Shown here: positions 54,211 through 64,000 of the stretch, piece after piece
Position numbering within the stretch: the stretch's first letter is position 1
How the letters are laid out: the number at the start of each line of letters is the position of its first letter
From: Mycobacterium lepraemurium
Lineage (GTDB): Bacteria; Actinomycetota; Actinomycetes; Mycobacteriales; Mycobacteriaceae
Direction: 5' to 3'
DNA: 64,000 nucleotides
Assembly (NCBI GenBank): GCA_002291465.1
Contig: CP021238.1
Coordinates: 1,922,001-1,986,000, forward strand
The notes under the pieces: model-generated
What the model saw: only the letters and a program-made list of their open reading frames with translations
Told to the model about the DNA's origin: nothing
Databases searched by the model: none
Translations under genes and position numbers: made by a program

Positions 54211-56198
54211 GCCGCAGCGACTCGGCACGGGCCCGTCGGTACCAGTCGGTGCGGCCGACGCGGGGGCCGCGTAAGGACTTGCAGGGCAAGGCGATTCGCC
54301 AGCCCAAACGCCGCGGCAAGGCCAACCAGGCCGAGGCCGCACCCGGGCACTCGGCGCGGCAGCGGCGCACCCGTCAGATCGCGCAATTGACCTCTCGGGG
54401 CGGATCGTTCGTGTTCCGTCACCGCGCCGGCAACGTGGTGATGCTGGTGGCGATGGTGGTGGCCGCCGCCCAGCTGTTCGTCCTGCAGGTGACCAACGCG
54501 TCGGCGCTGCGCGCCCGGGCGGCCGGACAGCTCAAGGTCACCGATGTGGAAAAGGCGGTGCGCGGCAGCATCATCGACCGGCACAAGGATCAGCTCGCCT
54601 TCACCATCGAGTCGCGGGCGCTGACCTTCCAGCCGAAGCGGATTCACAAGCAACTGGTGGAGGCCAAGTCCAAGAACCCCTCGGCCCCCGACCCCCAGCA
54701 GCGGTTGCGCGACATCGCCAAGGAGGTGTCCGGCCGGCTGGGCAATAAGCCCGACTCCGCGACCGTGCTGAAGAAGCTGCAAAGCGACGAGAACTTCGTG
54801 TATCTGGCGCGCGCCGTGGATCCCGCTGTGGCCAGCGCGATCTCGGACAAGTTCCCGGAGGTCGGCTCCGAGCGTCAAGATCTGCGGCAATACCCGGGCG
54901 GATCGTTGGCGGCCAACATCGTCGGCGGCATCGACTGGGACGGCCACGGGCTGCTGGGTCTGGAAGAGTCGATGGACTCGGTGCTGTCCGGAACCGACGG
55001 CTCGGTCACCTATGACCGCGGCTCCGACGGCGTGGTGATCCCAGGCAGTTACCGCAACCGGCATCGGGCGGTCAACGGCTCGATAGTGCAGCTGACCCTG
55101 GACGACGACATCCAGTTCTATGTGCAGCAGCAGGTGCAACAGGCCAAGAATGTGTCTGGCGCGCACAATGTTTCGGCCGTGGTGCTGGACGCCAAGACCG
55201 GCGAAGTGCTGGCCATGGCCAACGACAACACCTTCGACCCGTCCCAGGACATCGGCCGTCAGGGCGACAAACAGCTGGGCAACCCGGCGGTGTCCTCGCC
55301 GTTCGAGCCCGGTTCGGTAAACAAGGTGATCACCGCGTCCTCGGTCATCGAGTACGGCCTGTCGAATCCCGACGAGGTGTTGCAGGTGCCCGGCTCGATC
55401 CAGATGGGCGGGGTGTCCATCCACGACGCGTGGGACCACGGCGTGATGCCCTACACCACCACGGGTGTGTTCGGAAAGTCCTCCAACGTCGGCACTTTGA
55501 TGCTGGCGCAGCGGGTCGGGCCGGAGCGCTTCTACGACATGGTCCGCAAGTTCGGGCTGGGCCGGCGCACCAACGTGGGCCTGCCCGGTGAGAGCGCGGG
55601 GCTGGTGCCGCCGATCGACCAGTGGTCGGGCAGCACCTTCTCGAACCTGCCTATCGGGCAAGGTCTTTCGATGACACTGCTGCAGATGACCGGCATGTAC
55701 CAGACGATCGCCAACGACGGGGTGCGGATCCCGCCGCGGATCATCAAGGCCACCATCGCGCCTGATGGCACCCGCACCGAGGAGCCGCGCCCGGAGGGCG
55801 TGCGGGTGGTATCGCCGCAGACCGCGCAGACCGTGCGCAACATGCTGCGCGCCGTCGTGCAGCACGACCCAATGGGTTACCAGCAGGGCACCGGTCCGGC
55901 CGCCGCGGTGACCGGCTACCAGATGGCCGGCAAGACCGGCACCGCGCAGCAGATCAACCCCGCCTGCGGCTGCTACTTCGACAACGTCTACTGGATCACT
56001 TTCGCCGGGATGGCCACCGCCGACAACCCCCGGTATGTCATCGGCATCATGATGGACAACCCGGAGCGCAACGCCGACGGGACACCGGGCCACTCCGCGG
56101 CCCCGCTGTTCCACAACATCGCCGGCTGGCTGATGCAGCGGGAGAATGTGCCGCTGTCGCCGGATCCCGGCCCGCCGCTGACCCTGCAAGCCACCTGA
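54207..56198 (+). CDS. pbpB: PbpB (FtsI/PBP3), septal peptidoglycan transpeptidase
   Basis: 663 aa (679 for Rv2163c), class B penicillin-binding protein. A basic cytoplasmic tail, then the anchor helix (about 76-93, VVMLVAMVVAAAQLFVLQV). The pedestal domain starts RGSIIDRHKDQLAF. The transpeptidase domain has active-site S370 in FEPGSVNKV (SxxK), KSSNVGTLML (SxN) and MAGKTGTAQQ (KTG). Works with FtsW at the division site. In M. tuberculosis a PE_PGRS and other genes lie between pbpB and murE; here only 102 nt do. Confidence 0.95.
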   Translation: MSRSDSARARRYQSVRPTRGPRKDLQGKAIRQPKRRGKANQAEAAPGHSARQRRTRQIAQLTSRGGSFVFRHRAGNVVMLVAMVVAAAQLFVLQVTNASALRARAAGQLKVTDVEKAVRGSIIDRHKDQLAFTIESRALTFQPKRIHKQLVEAKSKNPSAPDPQQRLRDIAKEVSGRLGNKPDSATVLKKLQSDENFVYLARAVDPAVASAISDKFPEVGSERQDLRQYPGGSLAANIVGGIDWDGHGLLGLEESMDSVLSGTDGSVTYDRGSDGVVIPGSYRNRHRAVNGSIVQLTLDDDIQFYVQQQVQQAKNVSGAHNVSAVVLDAKTGEVLAMANDNTFDPSQDIGRQGDKQLGNPAVSSPFEPGSVNKVITASSVIEYGLSNPDEVLQVPGSIQMGGVSIHDAWDHGVMPYTTTGVFGKSSNVGTLMLAQRVGPERFYDMVRKFGLGRRTNVGLPGESAGLVPPIDQWSGSTFSNLPIGQGLSMTLLQMTGMYQTIANDGVRIPPRIIKATIAPDGTRTEEPRPEGVRVVSPQTAQTVRNMLRAVVQHDPMGYQQGTGPAAAVTGYQMAGKTGTAQQINPACGCYFDNVYWITFAGMATADNPRYVIGIMMDNPERNADGTPGHSAAPLFHNIAGWLMQRENVPLSPDPGPPLTLQAT

Positions 56199-56300
56199 CC
56201 GACCGCCGCCCGCGGACCGCCTGCCGGCCCGCCCCGGCTAGGTAGGGTGTCGTGGCCGATCATGAGGATGACGCAGCGCCGGAGGGAGGTGTGAGCAGAA

Positions 56301-57863
56301 GTGGTGTCGGTGCCCACGGGGTTGCGCCCCAGCGCCGTCCCCGGCGTGCGGCTGCCCGCGCTGGCCGACCAGGTCGGCGCGGTGATGGCCGGCCCGGATC
56401 GGCGCGCCGCCGTCCCCGACGTCACCGTCGCCGGCGTGACCCTGCGCGCCCAGGACGTGCTGCCCGGCGACCTGTTCGCCGCGCTGCCCGGTGCGACGAC
56501 GCACGGCGCCCGGCACGCCGCCGAGGCGATCGAACGCGGCGCGGTCGCGGTGCTCACCGATGCCGCGGGTGTCGCGCAGCTGACCGGCGGCCGGACCACG
56601 CCGACGCTGCTGCACCCCAGGCCCCGCAGCGTGCTCGGGGAGCTGGCCGCCGCCGTGTACGCGCACCCGTCCGAGCGGCTGACCGTCATCGGCATCACCG
56701 GCACGTCCGGCAAGACGACCACGACGGATCTGGTCGAATCGGGTCTGCGCGCCGCCGGCCGCACGGCGGGGCTGATCGGCACGGTCGGCGTCCGCATCGA
56801 CGGCGCCGACATCCCCAGCGCGCTGACCACCCCGGAGGCCCCCGCCCTGCAGGCGCTGCTGGCCGCGATGGCCGAACAGCGGGTGGACACCGTCGTCATG
56901 GAGGTCTCCAGCCACGCGCTGGCGTTGGGCCGGGTGGACGGAACCCGTTTCGCGGTCGGCGGTTTCACCAACCTGTCGCGTGATCACCTCGACTTTCACC
57001 CCACCATGGCCGACTACTTCGAGGCCAAGGCCTTGCTGTTCGACCCGAGCTCCCCGCTGCGGGCCCACCGCGCCGTGGTGTGCATCGACGACGAGGCCGG
57101 GCGCGAAATGGCTGCCCGCGCCGGCGACGCGGTCACCGTCAGCGCCGAGGGACAACCGGCGCACTGGCGGGCTGTCGAGGTGGCGCCGCTGGGGACCGGG
57201 GGACAGCAGTTCACCGTGATCGATCCCGCCGGCGTCCAGCACCGGGCGGGTATTCGGCTTCCCGGCCACTATAACGTCGCCAATTGCCTTGTGGCGCTGG
57301 CACTTCTGGATGCAGTGGGAGTGTCCCCGGAGCAGGCGGCGCCGGGACTGCTGCAGACCAGGGTGCCGGGCCGGATGGAGGAGATCGATGCCGGCCAGGA
57401 CTTTCTGGCGCTGGTCGACTACGCCCACAAGCCGGGCGCGCTGCGCGCGGTGCTGAGCAGCCTCAAGCGCCCGGATCGCCGGCTGGCGGTGGTGTTCGGC
57501 GCCGGGGGCGAGCGCGACCCGGGCAAGCGGGCGCCGATGGGCGCGACCGCTGCCGAGCTTGCCGATCTGGTGGTCGTCACCGACGACAATCCGCGCGGTG
57601 AGGACCCCGCCGCGATCCGCCGCGAAATCCTGGCCGGTGCCACCGAAAGTGGTTGCGCCGCGGAGGTTGTCGAGATCGGCGACCGGCGTGCGGCGATTCG
57701 CCACGCCGTGGCCTGGGCGGGACCGGGCGACGTGGTGTTGGTCGCGGGCAAGGGTCATGAGACCGGGCAGCGCACCGGCGAGCGCACCCGCCCGTTCGAC
57801 GACCGGGTGGAGCTGGCCGAGGCACTGCGCGAGGCCGTCGAGCCTCGAAAGGCGCAGGGATGA
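56301..57863 (+). CDS. murE: MurE, UDP-MurNAc-tripeptide synthetase
   Basis: 520 aa (535 for Rv2158c). Adds meso-diaminopimelate to UDP-MurNAc-L-Ala-D-Glu. The ATP loop is [19 protein letters not shown], the carbamylated lysine lies in [12 protein letters not shown], and the mDAP-selecting motif is [20 protein letters not shown] and [14 protein letters not shown] are Mur-ligase signatures. GTG 56301 is the likely start; GGAGGGAGG lies about 13 nt upstream. A TAGGGT -10-like box at 56242-56247 suggests an additional promoter within the operon. Couples to murF through ATGA. Confidence 0.94.
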   Translation: MVSVPTGLRPSAVPGVRLPALADQVGAVMAGPDRRAAVPDVTVAGVTLRAQDVLPGDLFAALPGATTHGARHAAEAIERGAVAVLTDAAGVAQLTGGRTTPTLLHPRPRSVLGELAAAVYAHPSERLTVIGITGTSGKTTTTDLVESGLRAAGRTAGLIGTVGVRIDGADIPSALTTPEAPALQALLAAMAEQRVDTVVMEVSSHALALGRVDGTRFAVGGFTNLSRDHLDFHPTMADYFEAKALLFDPSSPLRAHRAVVCIDDEAGREMAARAGDAVTVSAEGQPAHWRAVEVAPLGTGGQQFTVIDPAGVQHRAGIRLPGHYNVANCLVALALLDAVGVSPEQAAPGLLQTRVPGRMEEIDAGQDFLALVDYAHKPGALRAVLSSLKRPDRRLAVVFGAGGERDPGKRAPMGATAAELADLVVVTDDNPRGEDPAAIRREILAGATESGCAAEVVEIGDRRAAIRHAVAWAGPGDVVLVAGKGHETGQRTGERTRPFDDRVELAEALREAVEPRKAQG

Positions 57864-59407
57864 TCGAGCTGACCGTCGCCCAGATCGCCGATATCCTCGG
57901 CGGCACCCTGGCCGACATCACCGCACCGGACGCCGCGCGCCGGCGCGTCACCGGCACCGTCGAATTCGACTCGCGCGCCGTCGGGCCCGGCGGGTTGTTC
58001 CTGGCGCTGCCCGGGGCGCGCACCGACGGGCATGACCACGCGGAGGCCGCGGTGGCCGCCGGTGCGGTCGCCGTGCTGGCCGCCCGGCCCGTCGGTGTCC
58101 CCGCCATCGTCGCGCCGCCGGTGGACGCCGCGGACGCGCTGGCCGGGGTGTTCGAGCACGACGCCGACGGGTCCGGTGTCGCGGTGCTGGCGGCGCTGGC
58201 CAAGCTGGCCCGGGCGGTGGCCGCCGAGCTGGTCGCCGGCGGGCTGACCATCGTCGGGATCACCGGATCGTCGGGCAAGACGTCGACCAAGGACCTGGTC
58301 GCGGCGGTGCTGGCGCCGCTGGGTGAGGTGGTGGCCCCGCCCGGGTCGTTCAACAACGAGCTGGGGCATCCCTGGACGGTGCTGCGCGCCACGGCCGACA
58401 CCGACTACCTGGTTCTCGAGATGTCGGCGCGCCACCCCGGCAACATCGCCGCGCTCGCCGAAATCGCCCCGCCGGCCGTGGGGGTGGTGCTCAACGTCGG
58501 CACCGCACACCTGGGCGAGTTCGGCTCGCGGGAAGCCATCGCACGCACCAAATCCGAACTGCTGCAAGCGGTTCCAGCGTCCGGCGTGGTGGTCCTCAAC
58601 GTCGACGACCCCACCGTGGCGGCCATGGCCGAGGTGACTGCGGCCCGGGTGGTCAGGGTCAGCCGCGCCGAGCACACCGAGGCCGGCCCCAGCGACGTGT
58701 GGGCCGGGCCGGTGTCGCTGGACGAGTTGGCCCGGCCGGGGTTCACGCTGTATCACCGCCACGCCGGTGGGACACGACAGGCGCGGGTGCAACTCGGTGT
58801 CTCCGGCGACCACCAGGCCGGCAACGCGCTGTGCGCGGCCGCGGTTGCGCTGGAGTGCGGCGCGACGGTCGAGCAGGTGGTGGCCGCGCTCGCCGGGGCG
58901 GGCCCGGTGTCGCGGCACCGGATGCAGGTCAGCACCCGCGGCGATGGCGTCACGGTGATCGACGACGCCTACAACGCCAATCCCGATTCGATGCGGGCCG
59001 GGCTGCAGGCCCTGGCCTGGATCGCCCGCGGCGGGGCGGAACCGAGCGCCCCGGCCCGGCGCAGCTGGGCGGTGCTGGGCGAGATGGCCGAACTCGGCGA
59101 CGACGCGATCGCCGAACATGATCGCATCGGCCGGCTGGCGGTGCGCTTAGATGTGTTTCGACTCGTTGTCGTGGGAACTGGAAGGTCGGTGAGCGCCATG
59201 CACCACGGTGCGGTCATGGAGGGTTCCTGGGGTTCGGCCGACAAGGGAGCCGTCAACGTGCCCGACGCCGAGGTGGCGCTTGAGCTCTTGCGGGCCGAGC
59301 TGCAGCCCGGTGACGTGGTGTTGGTCAAGGCATCCAACGCGGCCGGGCTGGGCGCACTCGCCGACGCGCTGGCCCGTGACGACTCAGCCGGCGGGACCCG
59401 CCGATGA
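57860..59407 (+). CDS. murF: MurF, UDP-MurNAc-pentapeptide synthetase
   Basis: 515 aa (510 for Rv2157c). Adds D-Ala-D-Ala to UDP-MurNAc-tripeptide. [24 protein letters not shown] forms the N-terminal domain, [19 protein letters not shown] the ATP loop, and [24 protein letters not shown] and [23 protein letters not shown] the catalytic domain. [18 protein letters not shown] opens the C-terminal domain. ATG 57860 overlaps the murE stop; its own stop overlaps mraY (ATGA). Confidence 0.95.
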   Translation: MIELTVAQIADILGGTLADITAPDAARRRVTGTVEFDSRAVGPGGLFLALPGARTDGHDHAEAAVAAGAVAVLAARPVGVPAIVAPPVDAADALAGVFEHDADGSGVAVLAALAKLARAVAAELVAGGLTIVGITGSSGKTSTKDLVAAVLAPLGEVVAPPGSFNNELGHPWTVLRATADTDYLVLEMSARHPGNIAALAEIAPPAVGVVLNVGTAHLGEFGSREAIARTKSELLQAVPASGVVVLNVDDPTVAAMAEVTAARVVRVSRAEHTEAGPSDVWAGPVSLDELARPGFTLYHRHAGGTRQARVQLGVSGDHQAGNALCAAAVALECGATVEQVVAALAGAGPVSRHRMQVSTRGDGVTVIDDAYNANPDSMRAGLQALAWIARGGAEPSAPARRSWAVLGEMAELGDDAIAEHDRIGRLAVRLDVFRLVVVGTGRSVSAMHHGAVMEGSWGSADKGAVNVPDAEVALELLRAELQPGDVVLVKASNAAGLGALADALARDDSAGGTRR

Positions 59408-60483
59408 GACAGATCCTCATCGCCGTCGCCATCGCGCTGACCGTGTCGATCCTGTTGACCCCGGCGCTGATCCGGCTGTTCACCCGGCAAGGTTTCGGTC
59501 ACCACACCCGCGAGGACGGCCCGCCCACCCACCACGCCAAGCGGGGCACGCCGTCGATGGGCGGGGTGGCGATCATCGCGGGCATCTGGGCCGGCTATCT
59601 GGGCACGCACCTGGCCGGGCTGGCCTTCGAGGGCGAGGGCGTCTCCGCGTCGGGGCTGCTGGTGCTGAGCCTGGCCACCGTGCTCGGCATCGTCGGATTC
59701 CTCGACGACCTGATCAAGATCCGCAGGTCGCGCAACCTGGGCCTGAACAAGACCGCCAAGACCATCGGGCAGGTCGCGGCCGCGGTGCTGTTCGGTGTGC
59801 TGGCGTTGGGATTCCGCAACGCCAACGGCCTGACGCCGGCCAGCGCCGACCTGTCCTACGTGCGCGAGATCGCCACCGTCACGCTGGCGCCCGGGCTGTT
59901 CGTGTTGTTCTGCGTGGTCGTCGTCAGCGCCTGGTCCAACGCGGTCAACTTCACCGACGGCCTGGACGGGCTGGCCGCCGGCAGCATGGCGATGGTCACC
60001 GCGGCCTACGTGCTGATCACGTTCTGGCAGTACCGCAACGCGTGCGTCACCGCGCCCGGGCTGGGCTGCTACAATGTGCGGGACCCGCTGGATTTGGCGA
60101 TCGTCGCCGCCGCCACCGCAGGCGCCTGCATCGGCTTTCTGTGGTGGAATGCCGCGCCCGCCAAGATCTTCATGGGAGACACCGGATCGCTGGCCCTGGG
60201 AGGCATCATCGCCGGCATCTCGGTCACCAGCCGCACCGAGATCCTCGCCGTCGTGCTGGGCTCGCTGTTCGTCGCCGAGGTGAGCTCGGTTGTGTTGCAG
60301 ATCTTGACCTTTCGCACCACCGGGCGCCGGGTCTTCCGGATGGCGCCGTTTCACCACCATTTCGAGCTGGCGGGCTGGGCCGAGACCACCGTCATCATCC
60401 GGTTCTGGTTGCTCACCGCGATCGCCTGCGGCCTGGGCGTGGCCCTGTTCTACGGTGAGTGGCTGGCCGCGATCGGTGCCTGA
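59404..60483 (+). CDS. mraY: MraY, phospho-MurNAc-pentapeptide translocase
   Basis: 359 aa, ten-helix membrane enzyme moving phospho-MurNAc-pentapeptide to decaprenyl phosphate to give lipid I. Conserved acidic loops are visible: [34 protein letters not shown] with the DD pair, [12 protein letters not shown] and [11 protein letters not shown]. The C-terminal His loop is [17 protein letters not shown]. Coupled both to murF (ATGA) and to murD (TGATG). Confidence 0.96.
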   Translation: MRQILIAVAIALTVSILLTPALIRLFTRQGFGHHTREDGPPTHHAKRGTPSMGGVAIIAGIWAGYLGTHLAGLAFEGEGVSASGLLVLSLATVLGIVGFLDDLIKIRRSRNLGLNKTAKTIGQVAAAVLFGVLALGFRNANGLTPASADLSYVREIATVTLAPGLFVLFCVVVVSAWSNAVNFTDGLDGLAAGSMAMVTAAYVLITFWQYRNACVTAPGLGCYNVRDPLDLAIVAAATAGACIGFLWWNAAPAKIFMGDTGSLALGGIIAGISVTSRTEILAVVLGSLFVAEVSSVVLQILTFRTTGRRVFRMAPFHHHFELAGWAETTVIIRFWLLTAIACGLGVALFYGEWLAAIGA

Positions 60484-61952
60484 TGAGTGCTGCTGAGCCG
60501 GCCCTGGCCCCGCTGTCGCCGGGGGTGCCGGTGTTGGTGGCCGGCGGCGGGATCACCGGCAGGGCGGTGCTGGCGGCGCTGAGGAGATTCGGCGCGGCGC
60601 CGACCCTGTGCGACGACGACCCCGCCACCTTGCGCGGGTACGCCGATTCGGGAGCCGACACCGTCGCCACATCGGCGGCCGCCGAACGGATTTCGCGCTA
60701 TGCCCTGGTGGTCACCAGCCCCTGGTTCGCGCCGACCGCACCGCTACCGCTGGCCGCCGCCGCGGCGGGGGTGCCCGTGTGGGGGGACGTGGAGCTGGCC
60801 TGGCGCCTCGACGCCGCCGGCCACTACGGGCCGCCGCGCCGCTGGCTGGTGGTCACCGGGACGAACGGCAAGACCACCACCACGTCGATGCTGCACGCCA
60901 TGCTGACCGCGGCAGGCCGGCGAAGTCTGTTGTGCGGCAACATCGGTAGCCCGGTGCTCGACGTGCTCGACCAACCCGCCGAGCTGCTGGCCGTCGAGCT
61001 GTCCAGCTTCCAACTGCATTGGGCGCCCTCGCTGCGGCCGGAGGGGGGGGCGGTGCTCAACATCGCCGAAGACCACCTCGACTGGCACGGCACGCTGGCC
61101 GACTACGCCGCGGCCAAGGCCCGGGTGATCGACGGCCGGGTGGCCGTCGTCGGGCTGGACGACAGCAGGGCCGCGGCGCTGCTGAGCACCGCCCGGGCGC
61201 CGGTGCGGGTCGGTTTCCGGCTGGGCGAGCCGGCCGCCGGGGAGCTCGGTGTGCGCGGCGGCCAGCTCGTCGACCGCGCCTTCGCCGGCGACCTGACCCT
61301 GCTGCCGGTCGACTCGATCCCGGTGCCCGGACCCATCGGAGTGCTCGACGCCCTGGCCGCCGCCGCGCTGGCGCGCTGCGTGGACGTGCCTGCATCGCCC
61401 ATCGCCGACGCGATCGCCTCCTTCCGTGTGGGTCGGCACCGGGCCGAGGTGGTGGCCGTCGCCGACGGGATCAGCTACGTCGACGACTCCAAGGCCACCA
61501 ATCCGCACGCCGCCGAGGCCTCCGTGCTGGCCTATCCCCGGGTGGTGTGGATCGCCGGCGGGCTGCTGAAGGGCGCGTCGGTCGACGCCGAGGTGGCCAG
61601 GATGGCGTCCCGGCTGGTCGGCGCGGTGCTCATCGGCCGAGATCGGCGAGAGGTTGCAGACGCGTTATCGCGACACGCGCCGGATGTCCCCGTCGTCCAC
61701 GTTGTGACAGGCGAGGATGCTGGTATGGATGCGACGCCTGTGGTTTTTGGTGCCAATGTGACAAAAGTGAAATATTTGGGCGGGGATCTCGGCGCTGCGG
61801 TCATGAGCGCGGCGGTGGCCGCCGCCCGTGACCTGGCCAAGCCCGGTGACACCGTCCTGCTGGCACCGGCGGGCGCGTCGTTCGACCAATTCGCCGGGTA
61901 CGCCGGCCGGGGCGACGCGTTCGCGGCCGCCGTGCGCGCGGCCATCCGGTAG
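60483..61952 (+). CDS. murD: MurD, UDP-MurNAc-L-Ala D-Glu ligase
   Basis: 489 aa (486 for Rv2155c). Adds D-Glu to UDP-MurNAc-L-Ala. The N-terminal Rossmann domain is [20 protein letters not shown]. The ATP loop [22 protein letters not shown] lies near residue 128. [32 protein letters not shown] and [29 protein letters not shown] follow. ATG 60483 overlaps the mraY TGA; a longer open frame from 60459 is less likely. 8 nt before ftsW. Confidence 0.95.
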   Translation: MSAAEPALAPLSPGVPVLVAGGGITGRAVLAALRRFGAAPTLCDDDPATLRGYADSGADTVATSAAAERISRYALVVTSPWFAPTAPLPLAAAAAGVPVWGDVELAWRLDAAGHYGPPRRWLVVTGTNGKTTTTSMLHAMLTAAGRRSLLCGNIGSPVLDVLDQPAELLAVELSSFQLHWAPSLRPEGGAVLNIAEDHLDWHGTLADYAAAKARVIDGRVAVVGLDDSRAAALLSTARAPVRVGFRLGEPAAGELGVRGGQLVDRAFAGDLTLLPVDSIPVPGPIGVLDALAAAALARCVDVPASPIADAIASFRVGRHRAEVVAVADGISYVDDSKATNPHAAEASVLAYPRVVWIAGGLLKGASVDAEVARMASRLVGAVLIGRDRREVADALSRHAPDVPVVHVVTGEDAGMDATPVVFGANVTKVKYLGGDLGAAVMSAAVAAARDLAKPGDTVLLAPAGASFDQFAGYAGRGDAFAAAVRAAIR

Positions 61953-61960
61953 GGCGGGGC

Positions 61961-63736
61961 GTGGGTAACGCACTGACCCGGCTGCTGGGCCGGGGTAAGA
62001 ACACCGCCGAGCCGGCCGAGAACGACGGCGCGGCGGCCGGCACCGGCGCCGTCCCGGACGGCGCGCCGCAGGCCGCCGACGAGCCCACGAAGACGTCCCA
62101 GAAGGCGTCCACGAAGGAGTCCAAGAAGGCGCCGAAGGACAAGCCGAAGGACGGGAGCTCGCACAGCCGGTTCGGGGCCTGGCTGAGCCGGCCGATGACG
62201 TCGTTTCACCTGATCATCGCCATCGTGGGGCTGCTGACCACGCTGGGCCTGATCATGGTGCTCTCGGCGTCCGGGGTGCGCTCCTACGACGCCGACGGGT
62301 CGGCCTGGGTGATCTTCGGCAAGCAGGTGCTGTGGACGGTGATCGGGTTGATCGCCTGCTACGCCTCGCTGCGGATGTCGGTGCGGTTCATCCGGCGCGT
62401 CGCGTTCACCGGCTACGTCGTCACCGTCATCCTGCTGGTGCTGGTGCTGGTGCCCGGGATCGGCAACCTGGCCAACGGATCGCGTAAGTGGTTCGTCGTC
62501 GCCGGGTTTTCCATGCAGCCCTCCGAGCTGGCCAAGATCGCTTTCGCCATCTGGGGCGCGCACATGCTCGCGGCCCGCCGCCTGGACCGGGCCAGCCTGC
62601 GTGAGCTGTTGATCCCGCTGGTGCCGGCGGCGGTAATCGCGCTGGCGCTGATCGTGGCGCAGCCCGACCTCGGGCAGACGGTGTCGCTGGGCATTATCCT
62701 GCTGGCCCTGCTGTGGTACGCGGGCCTGCCGCTGCGGGTGTTCATCACCTCGCTGCTGGCGGTGTTCATGGCCGGCGCGGTGCTGGCGATGTCGGCCGGA
62801 TACCGCTCCGACCGGGTGCGGTCCTGGATGAACCCGGAGAGCGACCCGCAGGACACTGGCTATCAGGCCCGGCAGGCGAAATTCGCGCTGGCCCACGGTG
62901 GGATCTTCGGCGACGGGCTCGGGCAGGGCGTGGCGAAATGGAATTACCTGCCCAATGCGCACAACGACTTCATCTTCGCGATCATCGGCGAGGAGCTCGG
63001 CTTCATCGGCGCCTTCGGGCTGCTGGTGCTGTTCGGCCTGTTCGCCTACACCGGGATGCGGATCGCCCGCCGCTCGGCCGACCCGTTCCTGCGCCTATTG
63101 ACGGCCACTACCACGATGTGGGTGCTGGGCCAGGCGTTCATCAACATCGGTTACGTGATCGGCATCCTGCCGGTCACCGGCATTCAGCTGCCACTCATCT
63201 CCGCGGGTGGAACATCCACGGCGGCAACGCTTTTCATGATCGGGATCATGGCCAACGCGGCCCGTCACGAGCCCGAGGCGGTGGCCGCTCTGCGTGCCGG
63301 CCGCGACGACAAGGTGAACCGGCTGCTGCGACTGCCGCTGCCCGAGCCGTATTCGCCGACGTGGCTGGAGGCGTTCCGCGATCGCAAGCGGACCGGCCCC
63401 CAGCAGGCCCCGAAATCGGCCCCGAAATCGCGCTCGGCGCCGCGCCAGGGCGCCAAGCCGCCCGGGCGCAAGCCCACCCGCAACGCCGGCCGCGATGCCA
63501 CCCGCAATGCCGGCCTCCATGCCGACGTGCCGCTGCCGCCCCCGCTGCCCCGCACCGCCGGCCGGGCGGGCCGCCAAGCGGGGGGTAGCACGCGCGCCCG
63601 GGCAAGGCATCATGGATCTGGCCAGCGCTATGCCAGTCTGGGAGCCAACTCCGGAGCAAACCCGGCAGCCAGTTCGCGCGCCGGCCAGCGTCAGCCACGG
63701 CGCGCATGGGCATTGGAAGGTCAGCGTTACGGGTGA
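61961..63736 (+). CDS. ftsW: FtsW, septal peptidoglycan polymerase (SEDS)
   Basis: 591 aa. SEDS glycosyltransferase that polymerises lipid II at the septum with PbpB. The first 65 residues are Lys-rich and cytoplasmic. About ten helices follow, with [29 protein letters not shown]-type [33 protein letters not shown] and the loop [20 protein letters not shown] with the catalytic Asp. [18 protein letters not shown] closes the core. The last about 150 residues form a long basic, Arg/Pro/Ala-rich tail. GTG 61961; GTGA overlap with murG. Confidence 0.94.
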   Translation: MGNALTRLLGRGKNTAEPAENDGAAAGTGAVPDGAPQAADEPTKTSQKASTKESKKAPKDKPKDGSSHSRFGAWLSRPMTSFHLIIAIVGLLTTLGLIMVLSASGVRSYDADGSAWVIFGKQVLWTVIGLIACYASLRMSVRFIRRVAFTGYVVTVILLVLVLVPGIGNLANGSRKWFVVAGFSMQPSELAKIAFAIWGAHMLAARRLDRASLRELLIPLVPAAVIALALIVAQPDLGQTVSLGIILLALLWYAGLPLRVFITSLLAVFMAGAVLAMSAGYRSDRVRSWMNPESDPQDTGYQARQAKFALAHGGIFGDGLGQGVAKWNYLPNAHNDFIFAIIGEELGFIGAFGLLVLFGLFAYTGMRIARRSADPFLRLLTATTTMWVLGQAFINIGYVIGILPVTGIQLPLISAGGTSTAATLFMIGIMANAARHEPEAVAALRAGRDDKVNRLLRLPLPEPYSPTWLEAFRDRKRTGPQQAPKSAPKSRSAPRQGAKPPGRKPTRNAGRDATRNAGLHADVPLPPPLPRTAGRAGRQAGGSTRARARHHGSGQRYASLGANSGANPAASSRAGQRQPRRAWALEGQRYG

Positions 63737-64000
63737 ACGAAACGGTCAAGAAGCCGACCGGCGGGCGGGGGGACGCTCCTCTGCCCGCCGGTGCCGCGTT
63801 GTTGTCGGCCGTTGCACCTCATGAGCCGGTGTCGGTGGTGCTGGCCGGCGGCGGCACCGCCGGCCATGTCGAGCCGGCGATGGCCGTCGCCGACGCGCTG
63901 AAGGCCCTCGACCCCCACGTCCGGATCACCGCGCTGGGCACCGCGCGCGGGCTGGAGACCCGGCTGGTGCCCGAGCGCGGCTGTGACCTCGAGCTCATCA
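63733..64000 (+). CDS. murG: MurG, lipid II GlcNAc transferase, 5' part
   Basis: Adds GlcNAc to lipid I to give lipid II at the inner membrane face. GTG 63733 overlaps the ftsW TGA. The first 89 codons show a variable leader of about 35 residues, then [27 protein letters not shown], the family's glycine-rich loop (GGTAGHxxPA), and [19 protein letters not shown]. Cut by the window end. Confidence 0.95.
   Translation, partial: MNETVKKPTGGRGDAPLPAGAALLSAVAPHEPVSVVLAGGGTAGHVEPAMAVADALKALDPHVRITALGTARGLETRLVPERGCDLELI

Overview
The window is GC-rich chromosomal DNA from a slow-growing mycobacterium. Gene content and order follow the Mycobacterium tuberculosis Rv2215-to-Rv2153c block (strands inverted relative to H37Rv) almost gene for gene. 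A locus-specific FAD oxidoreductase, a cobU gene beside cobT/cobS, and the lack of the PE_PGRS cluster between pbpB and murE suggest the M. avium complex. The number of broken genes suggests a member in reductive evolution. M. lepraemurium would fit, but this is an inference from general knowledge, not proved by the sequence.

Region 1 (1-9.0 kb) holds the 5' part of dlaT, ephD, a small membrane protein, a frameshifted SRPBCC gene, pepB, a decayed IS110-type element, gcvT and ilvE. Region 2 (9.0-17.7 kb) holds cobS-cobT-cobU(broken)-DUF3043, a glycerate kinase, an A-type Fe-S carrier, a membrane protein, adenosine kinase adoK and asnB.

Region 3 (17.7-25.2 kb) is the most striking part. Every gene present for the cytochrome bcc-aa3 supercomplex (ctaC, ctaF, qcrB, qcrA, qcrC, ctaE) is a pseudogene, with nonsense codons, 1-2-base indels and two large internal deletions. 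One deletion removes both heme-c motifs of QcrC. The interleaved mmpS3 and its membrane-protein neighbour are intact. If real, this cell cannot use the bcc-aa3 branch and would depend on another terminal oxidase such as cytochrome bd, which is not in this window.

Region 4 (25.3-32 kb) holds trpD, a broken DnaQ/GIY-YIG nuclease gene, a small Cys-rich protein, an intact NlpC/P60 hydrolase, a broken HExxH protein and pimB. Region 5 (32-50.2 kb) holds fadD15, two SRPBCC proteins, an ArsA-like ATPase, an acyltransferase, the GT-C mannosyltransferases Rv2181-type and mptA, an RNase AS-type exoribonuclease, aroG, the FAD oxidoreductase, pknL with its substrate gene, idsA2, an MTHFR-like gene, lppM and a GNAT gene. 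The pim/mpt genes build phosphatidylinositol mannosides, lipomannan and lipoarabinomannan.

Region 6 (50.5-64 kb) is a DUF3040 gene followed by the division and cell wall (dcw) operon mraZ-rsmH-ftsL-pbpB-murE-murF-mraY-murD-ftsW-murG (murG cut by the window end). Its genes are coupled by ATGA, GTGA or TGATG overlaps. It is preceded by a textbook MraZ operator, TGGGG repeated every 10 bp, and, about 150 bp upstream, by a second inverted TGGGG array.

Recurring small-scale features are: palindromic repeat units at three convergent gene ends; a 19-bp inverted repeat that encodes the last codons of both adoK and asnB; and six genes with a TANNNT -10 box 6-7 nt before the start codon, as expected for leaderless mRNAs. 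No tRNA, rRNA or CRISPR array was seen. Comparisons with M. tuberculosis proteins are from memory, not from a database search.
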